Positions 34,783-44,373 of a DNA stretch of 64,000 nt are shown here, in pieces. The position numbers were made by a program, and so were the translations under genes. Source of the DNA: Castanea sativa (lineage: Eukaryota > Streptophyta > Magnoliopsida > Fagales > Fagaceae); contig NC_134019.1 of assembly GCF_040712315.1 (NCBI RefSeq), positions 34,753,873-34,817,872 on the forward strand, written 5' to 3'. How positions within the stretch are numbered: the first letter of the stretch is position 1; every line of letters starts with the position of its first letter. A model generated the notes under the pieces. The model searched no databases. It saw only the letters and a program-made list of their open reading frames with translations, and was not told the DNA's origin.

Positions 34783-34975
34783 ACAGTTTGAGCTAAAATT
34801 AAAAACTAAAAATATTTTGCTGAAAATATTGTAGATAAAACTAAAAGTTATTTGAAATAGTACAGTGGGATCTATAAATAGTATCAAAAGTGCAATGGAA
34901 CCTACGAATAGTAGCAAAAATAAGCTAAATATTAAAAGAAACTATCCAATATAAGTTTATTCCAAACACAACTAT
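34783..34975. mobile_element. MITE-like insertion
   Basis: This AT-rich 190-bp segment interrupts duplicated copy 2. It carries motifs (TTTTGCTGAAAATATTGTAG, ATTCCAAACACAAC) resembling the small hAT-type MITE at 10589-10880. Terminal repeats are not clear. Confidence 0.35.
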
Positions 34976-35099
34976 AAGATACCAATTAACCTAAAATTTT
35001 AAGTTTATGAATTTTGATTCAATTATTTTATTTTCTCATTCTTTTTTTTTTCTTGGTAAACTATTTTCTCATTCTTATCATTATTATAACTAGACTCAT

Positions 35100-35509
35100 T
35101 GGTTTTAGATTCTTTGGTTTTTGCACCTAATAATTTATTTGCCATAAAAATTAAAAACTTAGATGGATATCTTACGAAAAATTAGACTCTAATTGAAATC
35201 CTATTTTGAATCTAATTAGATTTGGACTTTTCGATTTTTACACTCAATAATTCACTTAGAGCAAAATTAAAAATTAAATAGGACACGTGGCACAAAATTG
35301 AAAATCTAATTGGATTTTTTTTTTGAGTTTTGATTACTAACATATACTAGTATATAGCCCTATGCATATGCACAGGTGCAATTGAAAAAAAATTAAAACT
35401 ATACCATTCAAATTAAACTTTTTTTTTGAGATAAGGTTCAAATTATACACATAGTATTAGTTTACACTTTTTTTGAGTCATACATTTCTAAAATATGTAA
35501 TGGTTTCTC

Positions 35510-35569
<60 letters not shown>

Positions 35570-35793
35570 TGGATTTAATTGATTTTATACTTTTTGGTTT
35601 TTGCACCCAATAATTCACATGGCAAATAATTGGATTTCAATTAAAATCCAATTTAAAATTTAAATGGATTTGGATTTTTTTATTTTTACACTCAATTAAT
35701 CATTTGACACTAAAATAAAAATTAAATTGAACACATGACACAAAATTAAAAATTCAATTAAAATTTTATTGAATTTTTTTCTAAATTTTAACC

Positions 35794-35834
<41 letters not shown>
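35100..35834 (+). repeat. Direct repeat of about 240 bp with TA microsatellites
   Basis: The phrases GGTTTTTGCACCYAATAATT, TTTTTACACTCAAT and GACACAAAATTRAAAAT occur in the same order at about 35110-35310 and 35595-35770. The copies are separated by sequence containing (TA)n at 35512-35565, and the second is followed by (TA)n at 35797-35842. No coding sequence. Confidence 0.55.
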
Positions 35835-35847
<13 letters not shown>

Positions 35848-36071
35848 AATGTGAGATTTTGGCACGCAACTAGTCACATCACTCATGTGTGAAAATTGCA
35901 ACAAATCTCTCCCATTCTCTATAAAATACTGGCCTGTCTAAGAACCTTCTACATCACTCCAGTCCATAAACAAGACAAAATAAATAAATTGACTTCAAAA
36001 AATCAAACAACTTTGATACAAATGAGATTTTGCCCATATTCTTCTCAGAAAAACAAAAGATATGATGTAAA

Positions 36072-36472
36072 TATAAAAATGGGCAAATTACAACTTACGA
36101 TTACCTATTGTTTGACCAAAATTTAAGTTACTCACTGGTGGTTTGAAATTTGACACTTTACGTATCTGAGATTTGATTGAAATTTAAATTGTTTGCCTAT
36201 TTGTGGTTTGAAATTCCATTATACAAGTGTTATGCTGGATTTTTTTTTTAATCTTATTTGATCTTGTATTTTTATATTTTTTGTGTTTTTGGAAGAGAGA
36301 GACATAAAAGTAGAACAAAATTACATATTTAGCCATATTTTTAATAGGGGTGAGTTACAGTCTAATTGAGCTAACATTAGATGGGTAAAGTATTAAATTT
36401 TAAATTACAGATAGACAATTTAAATTTTAGTCAAATTACAAATACACAATTTGTAATTTGCCCTATAAAAAC
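36072..36472. mobile_element. MULE-like fold-back MITE with 9-bp TSD
   Basis: The element 36081-36463 (383 bp) has ends GGGCAAATTACAA and, reverse-complemented from the right, GGGCAAATTACAA. The arms continue to match imperfectly for about 80 bp. It is flanked by TATAAAAAT (36072-36080) and TATAAAAAC (36464-36472). A 9-bp duplication with long inverted arms suggests a Mutator-type MITE; no transposase inside. Confidence 0.75.
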
Positions 36473-37931
36473 ATACGTAAAAAGATATTTTTATTTTTAA
36501 TGATTGTAAGATTGTTAAAATATATAAACATAGAAGCTTATAATTTGAATATGAATGGTAATATGGTATATAAATTTATTTATCTTAGAACCGTGCTGCA
36601 AGCCTGCATCATGATAAAAAATAAAAAAAAATAAAAAAATTTGTTTGTTTCACAGCGGCAACTAAAGCATAGTTCTGACAAATTAAAATTTGTTATATAA
36701 TTTTTTAATGATTTTTCGATAGAAACACAAAAACTATAAAATAATAATAATAATAATAATAATTTTACCAATAAGGTTAACAAGCCTAGTGGTGAATCAA
36801 TCAGAAATCATGACTCATGAGTCATACTAATATCTTTCCCATTGCTTTCTTAGTTTCTTTCCCTGTATAAATCACAGATTCGCAAATTAATCCATCTCCC
36901 CAACCCAAAGCAACACTCCACAGGCCAACGACAGATAGTATTTTGAGAACCTCAAAATTGTCAAATATTATTTTTTTTTTCAATAAAAAAACATTTTCAA
37001 GCGCACCTCAAGTATTTTGGAGATTTAAAATCTTTAATTAGTTATAAATATAAATTAAACAAAGACCTGAGTTCTAAACTAATGTGAATTCAACTATGGG
37101 GAAGGTCAACCACCAAAGACGCGTTGACGTCGTCAACCATGACTTTTTAAATTTTATTTTATTTTACATTCATTATAGCCTTGTGTCTAATGAGTTCATA
37201 TATTTGCATTTCAATTTTCCAAATGTAGGTGTTCATATATGAACACCTTGACTTGCAAGTTGCAAACTATAATTATTTTTAAATTAATCTATTTTATTAA
37301 TAGTAAAAAAAAAAAAAATTGAACACTCTTAACTTAAAAATTCTAAGAATTTGAGTTAACCAAAATAAGAGTGTATGTGAGAGTTAGATTTTAAAGAGTA
37401 TTTTGAGAAAATCTCTAAACCACAATTGGAGTACATTTAAACATTATTTTTGTTAAAGAATCTAAAAATGATGTTTTTGTGTTTGGAAAGAAAGGGAAGA
37501 ATAAGGATTAAACTGAGCAACAAAGACAGAGGAATTACATAGAAAACTACGTGAATTAGAGATGAAAAACGATGGTAGGAGTAAGGATTTTATACCCTGA
37601 TCCCTATAAAAATATTGTATTCCTTCTCATAAACCGACATTACACTATCCATTGTACATCTAGTGTTTTTATTTTCATCTTCTTCCTCCTATCCTTTCTG
37701 TCTCATTCTTCTGTACGTATTTTTGATACCTTAGATCATCAGTGTACATTGTGCTTTTATAGTACAAGGAATGTTTTTCAGTATACAAAGACATGTGGCA
37801 GCTTTCTATTAGTGCCTACAAACCCTAAGGACAACTAGCCTACAATATGTATCTTATTGTTGGATGAGAGAAAATCTTGTTGCATGAAGGGTGCGTGCTG
37901 GAGGGACAATGTTGAATAGTACGATGAGGAA
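36473..37931. other. Intergenic AT-rich sequence
   Basis: No gene is recognised. An (AAT)n tract is at about 36738-36762. An 88-codon frame at 37572-37838 has no family signature. Confidence 0.35.
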
Positions 37932-38514
37932 GGCAAGATTAGGGCTGTACAAGGGTTGGGTCGAGTCGATTTTAGACCCAGCCCTAACCTAACCCGCTAG
38001 CATTGGGTGGAAGGAAGAGGGACCCAAAATTGACCGTTGGCGTCAATCGGTTAAGTCGGTTTTGGGTTCGGGTGGTGCTTGGGTCTGTTCGGTTGGTGGA
38101 GAACATCGTCGGAGCCTATAAATGTCACTGAAAGTTGCACACACACAAAAAAAAAAAAAAAAAAAGCCAAAATCTACAAAACCACTGCCAAAATCTGCAA
38201 AAACTCACTAGATCTACATCGAAATCACTGAAATCTACACCAACATTGCTGAAAATCTACTGGGATTTGGCCAGATTTGGCTAAATCTCACTAAATATGG
38301 TCGAGATCTTGCTGGATCTCCTCGAATTTGAGCTTGATCTTGCCGTAGTTGGCCGAATTTGTATATAACATCCATCGGGTCAGGTGGCTCGAGTTTTGGA
38401 GAAAAAAACCCGCCTGCATCAAGTCTTGGGTGCGGAAGCTAAAATCGGGTAGGGATTGGGCGGTTTGGTTGGTCCGGCAGGTTTGGGTCGGGTCTAGACA
38501 CTCCTAGGCAAGAT
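37932..38514. mobile_element. hAT-like MITE, 8-bp TSD GGCAAGAT
   Basis: The element 37940-38506 (567 bp) is bounded by exact GGCAAGAT duplications (37932-37939 and 38507-38514). Its ends read TAGGGCTGTACAAGG and, from the right, TAGGAGTGTCTAGACCC. An 8-bp duplication is typical of hAT. The interior is GC-richer than its surroundings, with GGGTTGGGTCGAGTC-like termini and a centre rich in GAAATCTAC/GGATCT phrases. It is a relative of 57827-58327. Confidence 0.85.
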
Positions 38515-39855
38515 CCTGAGACTTGTCTCTTGCGTCATCCTAGGGGAGCACTACACATGTCCTATTGTGTTGCCCAACGAGGAGATTGGTGCAACACCAA
38601 ACTAGGGAAGGACTAGCACCTCTCTCATGGCAGTGCTTGGTGACCAGCATAGTGTATCAGGTTGTGTCCCTCTTTCCTCCAGTTCCTTGTAGCTATGAAG
38701 CTCATGCTTTGGAGATACTAAAGGCGTAACTCCCTTCACCCAAACTTGTTGCTTCCGTAGCTCAATGACACTCACATGTAAGGCCATGGTGTAATCTTGA
38801 TGGACAAACCCTCACACTTATCTTTTTGGGCTTGGTGATTGTACAAAGTGTAATGCTAAGGATAAAAAAAATTGCAACAATTTCACAACATTCCTAAATT
38901 AACATGCTAACTCACACATGAGCGGATGAGCCAATCACAATCTCCAATTTAAATTGTTTTAATACTAATTTAAAAAATGTTTTGAAATTCTTGTGGCCTT
39001 TTGTTGTCTCCATATCATTACTCCAAAACATTTTATTAGCAACAATAAATGCTATCGTAAAAAATTTCATACCCAAAGCATTTGTACGTATAATGTAGTT
39101 TTAGTTGTTATAAAGAGTTTATATATATATATATATAATTTTAGAAATCATTACGAAGTTGGCTGATAACAATTGTGCAAAATTATTATAAATTGAAAGT
39201 ATGAAATGTCTATAGATTAAAAGACAGAAGTTGATAGTTCATTTTGCCTTTGTGTAGTAACTCATAAAACAAATAATTAAAAGCATAAAATCAAATTTCC
39301 AAAGTGAATCACACCTTTTGCTAAGGAGACAAATTGAAGCATTCTAACATCTTAATTCACGTGTAGTACATTGCAATATGTTGAGATGTTTTTCTTGATG
39401 GATTCTCCTCAGATGTTTTGGTACGTCCATTTGGAACATTCACTTTCCACTTCAATTGCTCATCATCTTAATCAAAAACTTCAATTGATACTCTACCCAA
39501 GATGAAAATTCCTAAACCTTTTGTTTTCTCAAGCACTAAGATTCATACACATACGTACATAAATACATATATAGACAAACTAAATAATAGATTAACCACA
39601 AAAATATTTAAGCTCATTTGTTTTTTTTTTTGAGGTTGGTAGATAATGAGGGAGGGAAGTGTGGGATTTAATCTGATATTAGGGTCCACAAAAATGCTAT
39701 TATCACTTGAACGCCTGAAATTTTTTATTTTGGTTTTAAAGATTAATGAAACTTTATTTCAGTAAAGAATCAAATTTCTTTTCTAAACTTCCAAGAACAC
39801 CATCAATGTTAGCTTACTGTTAGCATTGCAGAAACAATAATTGCCAACCTACTTA
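38515..39855. other. Intergenic sequence
   Basis: 38515-38820 has more balanced composition and a 61-codon minus frame (38602-38787), but no signature I recognise. The remainder is AT-rich without gene or element ends, apart from a short TA run near 39120. Confidence 0.35.
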
Positions 39856-40784
39856 CAGTGGCGGCTCCAAGAATTTTATTCAGTGTGTTCCTTAGGAAGT
39901 ATAAATTATGAAATCTTATTTCTTTTTAGCCTTTAGATAATTAGGTTTGATATAATGTCATTAATTCCATTCCGTTCTGGCCGTAACGACCGGAAAAATA
40001 CCGTGCCGTTAAACAAACTAGAACCGTAACCCACCCTATTCCACTTCGGAAAAAATTTCGGGTCATTCCGATCTATTTCGGGTGTTTCGGTAAATACCGG
40101 CCAAAATTCAAGATTCGGTAGGTATGAAGTTTGTGTTTAAAAAAAAAAATGTTCTTAAAATCAAAACAAATTTGCATTTTGTAAACCAAAAAACCTCAAA
40201 AGGAAAAAAAAAATGAAAAAAAAAATGAACAAAGGTTCCTGTACAGCTAAAAAAAAATCGTATTGAGAAATTTGAGACTCAAAACTTGAGAAGAAATATT
40301 GCCACGCTGATATTGGTAGAAAACACAGAAGTTATGAACAAGGTGGAAGGCAAAACGTAGATATAAAAGCATAGATGAAGATGTGATAAAATATAAAAGT
40401 ATGAAGTGTAAAAATCGAAGAGACAGAATGCGTGTATGGTTAAGAATAAACATGAAAAAATAATTAAAATTGAGAAGTAAGTAATATATGTCTAGTGAGA
40501 AAAAATAATACTGTAATAAAAAGTTGAAAATTGTGTTGTATTAGGGAATGTGTTTAGTCGAAATCATAGTTTTATTATAATTTTTTTTTCTAGATTTTAC
40601 TTTTTTTTTTTTGAATTTTTTATTTTTGCTTGAAAAACCCTAATATATTATTAAATTGCTTAAATTATGGACCAAAATTTAATTTTATTAGCATAAAAAA
40701 ATTTCAAGGGTTCCAAAAAAATTTTTTAAAGGTAAAATATATATTCAGGTCAGGTGGTCCTGGGACCACCCTTCGCCGCCACTG
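39856..40784. mobile_element. hAT-like element with CAGTGGCGGC termini
   Basis: The left end reads CAGTGGCGGCTCC and the right end, reverse-complemented, CAGTGGCGGCGAAGG: a 10-bp perfect terminal repeat of a type common among plant hAT elements. Near the right end is the perfect inverted repeat GGTGGTCC-TG-GGACCACC. The interior is AT-rich and non-coding. No clean 8-bp target duplication was found. A fragment of the same family lies at 56384. Confidence 0.6.
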
Positions 40785-40925
40785 TTGCCGCGTATATATG
40801 TCAGCAACAACGTAAGGAGTAGAAAGTTCTACTCTGTCAACAAAGCTTTTACATCTTCTGGGTCAAAGTGATAATATAAATATAATAGTAATAAAGTAGT
40901 TGTACAGTATGTGAACATACATCCA

Positions 40926-41015
40926 ATAGGAAACGTCTCTGCATCCACATTCTAAAGTAATGGAATCGCAATAGGAAACATCTCTGCATCCACATTCTAA
41001 AGTAATGGTATCGCA
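40926..41015 (+). repeat. 45-bp tandem duplication
   Basis: ATAGGAAACGTCTCTGCATC and the following bases occur twice in succession (40926-40970 and 40971-41015) with two mismatches. Confidence 0.9.
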
Positions 41016-41200
41016 AAAGGAACAGAGAACAACGATCAGTTGCTATCTATGTAAAGGTTTTTGTTAGTTAAAAATCCATTCTATATAAGGATCACAATAG
41101 TCCAAACCCTCGTTTTACTTGTAAGTCAATATATTATGCATGTGCTTCTGATAGCAATACTAACGACCCCAAAAATCCCATAATTTTTTACAGAATTTAC

Positions 41201-41994
41201 TGTAAATACAAATTTCTCAGTTGAAGAAAAATCAAACAAATTGAAAAAAATGAGTTCTACAAATATATTTTTTATATTAATCAAGTAATGGGTTCAATCT
41301 CAGTTTTGACAAATGCTCCTCTGATTCTATCTTCTTTATGGTCTTGACTCAAACGTGAAACTTTCTTCAATTTGGTTGAAAGATGGATCAAATGGTCTTC
41401 ACAACGAATCCCTGGCTTTAAGTTTGTTAGAGATTTGTTGTCCTTCAAGTTCTTCAAGCCCTTCGAATGTTCTTCAAGTTCTTCAAATGTTCTTCAAGTT
41501 CTTCAAAGATGCTTCAAGTTCTTCAAAGATTCTTGAGACAGAATTTCTCCAAAATTTGGGCCTCTTGAAAACTTTTTTTTTAAAATGAGAGGGGATGTCC
41601 TTTATTTATAGTGATTTTAGAGGATAAGCTCCACTTTGAGTTGATATGCTTGAAAGTATGTAGTAGACTTTTGATTGGCCCAAATTCTTCTTAGAGATAA
41701 TTATCTCTATTTATCTATATCATATTTTGATAAAGATAATAATTAACAAAGATAAATCATTATCTCTGTTTAGTTTATTTTAATAAAGATAATTATCCAT
41801 AAATTTTGAATAGGAAGTTTATCTTTATCTTGTGGGCCAAATGACATGTGGCAAATTTTGATATGCCAGTGTGATGTCAATTTGGATAACACATGTCATT
41901 ATCTGATTTAATTAATTTAATGACATTAATTTGGAATTTGCCACTAAATTTTAATGTGGCATTTTATAATTGGCTTAAAATTTTGCCTCTTACA
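41201..41994 (-). repeat. 3' LTR of the Tat gypsy element
   Basis: 794 bp, near-identical to 55553-56347. It contains the microrepeat CTTCAAGTTCTTCAA (about 41445-41530). A purine tract (minus strand GTCTCGAGGGGGCATT, 41995-42010) lies directly inside it. Confidence 0.95.
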
Positions 41995-42010
41995 AATGCC
42001 CCCTCGAGAC
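41995..42010 (-). other. Polypurine tract of the Tat gypsy element
   Basis: GTCTCGAGGGGGCATT on the minus strand abuts the 3' LTR, as required for plus-strand priming. Confidence 0.75.
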
Positions 42011-42091
42011 TTGGTCCTTTTCACAATTTTGAACGTGGGAAGTGATCAAATCTCGACAACTTCATGCTTTGATGCTATTATTTTCAAAACC

Positions 42092-42095
<4 letters not shown>

Positions 42096-42173
<78 letters not shown>
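42096..42173. repeat. (TA)n microsatellite
   Basis: 78 bp of pure TA repeat inside the gypsy element, close to the 3' LTR. Confidence 0.95.
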
Positions 42174-42175
<2 letters not shown>

Positions 42176-43657
42176 TGAAAATTTGCAAGCAAACTTAATT
42201 TAGAACCCATATAATTTCCAATATGATAGGAAGTTCCCCATGTACATTATTCCAGAGTGTCTAACACCATGCTTCTTCCTTGGAATCGTGTAACCAACAT
42301 TTAGCAAGGTGGAGTCCGTAGGTTGGGTAAATCCAAACAGGAGAGTGACTTGATAATCCACACCTCAAGGAGTTTTAATGTGATGATAGTATCATCACTT
42401 GGCCTCTTCAAAGCGAGTGCAATCGAATAGAACTCTTATTCAAATAGGAATTGTTTGAAAAGAATTCAAACGTGAAAGTGGCCTATGCCTTGGCAACGGA
42501 TCCACGCACTCTTCCCAGTAATAACAGACCCTTGTATATGTAAACCACATCCTCATGATATTACTTCAATAAGAATTTTGTTCTTACTCAAAGTCTCATA
42601 TGGATAACTTTTAACAAGAAGAACTTCTCTAGCTAACGAGTTTTTCAGCTGCACGACTTCTAAACCTTTAAAGTTAAACAAATAGGCCAAGTCAGCCAAG
42701 TCCAAACTTAATATGGACTGAAACTTTATCTTTCTAAGTCGTCCAACCTAATCCAAACATTGCCAGATAAAGGTCACGGATGAAGCCAACTGATATTTAA
42801 GCACTTTCTAATATTATATTTTGACTGAAATATCGGCACTCTCCAAGCTGGTCAAGCTCTTTATCTCCAATTTAGAGACCTTCTTGACTTAGAAGTGCAA
42901 TGCCTCATAACAAAGTGACCACTATAAAAGCAAGCCTTCGGTGAGCAAATCCCCACTATTTTTTTTCACAAGTCGAATAGAGGTATGAGGTCTCTACTTT
43001 TATTTTCTTCTTCTCTTTGGCACAATATGCTGATTTAAATATGCTGTTCCAGATTTAATCTCAAGCTTTCTTGAAATCCTCCATGCCAATGCTAGTATCT
43101 TAACTACAGAAGGCAGGTGCTTTTCTCTCCATCAGGTATAATAACCTTCTTTTATCCTTGTTTTCTCTCATGCATGCTTTTATGTTTTTTTTTTTTTTTC
43201 CCGATACCACAGATCCACTCACATGAATATTTCTAGGTAAATCATGTGTTATCTCTTTTTTTTTTCTTTTTTTTTCACAATATCCAACAAGTAGAACTAA
43301 TGAAACTTATTTTATGAAGCTGTTCTCTTTTCTTTTCTTTTCTTTTTTAAATATGAATCTACTTTATTCTTTGCCCCCCTTTCTTTGTGCAGCTACAGTC
43401 CATCTTAAAACACTTTAGCCTCAAATTTTGCAAGAGTTCCATCACTCTAATCTTTGGAGGTACATTTTTGTACCAAACTTTCCTTACTTGTGAATTTCTC
43501 TTCCTGCATGTCTATTTTTGTTTTGTATTGTTCCACCTCCGTTTAGAATCGGTAATATGATGACTTAGTGGCACTACAAAGAACTTGCAAGAGTTTATTT
43601 TGTTCCTCAAGCCAAGTAGTCCTCAAGCCAAGTAGCTACCAAGACAACGACCTCAAA
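42174..43657 (+). other. Gypsy insert region: likely promoter and leader of the PMD gene
   Basis: No pol-strand coding sequence. On the plus strand a TATA box is at 42923-42929. Candidate leader-intron borders are CATCAG|GTATAATAAC near 43136 and TTTGTGCAG near 43391. Several poly-T tracts occur (43184-43200, 43255-43276). The leader interpretation is inference from these signals and from the gene that follows. Confidence 0.35.
42923..42929 (+). promoter_or_regulatory. TATA box candidate for the antisense PMD gene
   Basis: TATAAAA in the context GACCACTATAAAAGCAAGCC lies upstream of the plus-strand PMD gene, in a less AT-rich stretch than the neighbouring sequence. Transcription would start near 42955. 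Confidence 0.4.
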
Positions 43658-44131
43658 GACAATCTTGACAACAAAGCCTATCTGTGATGCGAAGACTTCC
43701 TTACAGACAAAGACAATCTTGACAACGAAGTCTATCTGTGATACGAAGACTTCCTTGCAGACGAAGACAACAACGAAGTCTATCTGTGATACGAAGACTT
43801 CCTTGCAGACGAAGACAATCTTGACAACGAAGTCTATCTGTGATACGAAAACTTCCTTGCAGATGAAGACAACAACGAAGTCTATCTGTGATACGAAGAC
43901 TTCCTTGCAGACGAAGACAATCTTGACAACAAAGTCTATCTGTGATACGAAGACTTCCTTGCAGAAGAAGACAATCTTGACAACGAAGTCAATCTGTGAT
44001 ACGAAGACTTCCTTGCAGACGAAGACAATCTTAACAACGAAGTCTATCTGTGATACGAAGACTTCCTTGCAGACGAAGACAATCTTGACAACGAAGTCAA
44101 TCTGTGATACGAAAACTTCCTTGAAGACGAA
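43658..44131 (+). repeat. 54/48-bp tandem repeat, nine units
   Basis: Nine units of GACAATCTTGACAACGAAGT plus 34 further bases are present, seven of 54 bp and two of 48 bp (lacking six bases). All lengths are multiples of three. One plus-strand frame is open through the whole array (43665-44216), giving an 18-residue repeat with TTKSICDTKTSLQTK. It lies in the presumed leader of the PMD gene but out of frame with it, and the frame begins at a TTG rather than an ATG, so coding status is undecided. Confidence 0.85.
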
Positions 44132-44373
44132 GACTTCCTTGAAGACGAAGATTGCATTGAAGAAGAAGGCTACTTTGAGGATGAAAATTGTCTATGCCAG
44201 GATGTGTGTCCATTGATATCTTGCAATGGAACAATACTTGCATATGAGGATATAATAACTTTGCTTCTTTTTATTTTTTATTGCATGTCCATGCCCCTTT
44301 TTTTTTTAACCTTCTTTGCACCGTAGTTTATATTCTTTTGTACATTTTTTTTTTTTAGGTTCGCCCTTTCATC

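Larger units (their letters stand above)
34676..35915 (+). repeat. Duplicated segment, copy 2 (split by insertions)
   Basis: The parts 34676-34782, 34975-35090 and 35835-35915 match copy 1 at 32537-32790 in order. Between them lie an AT-rich MITE-like piece (34783-34975) and a 740-bp block with an internal direct repeat and two TA microsatellites. The insertions therefore occurred after the duplication. Confidence 0.55.

Noticed and set aside
38602..38787. 61-codon minus-strand frame
   Set aside because: No recognised domain and no splice or promoter context; kept as intergenic.
43658..44131. Second candidate for a CRISPR-like array
   Set aside because: Head-to-tail 54/48-bp units with no spacers; a minisatellite.
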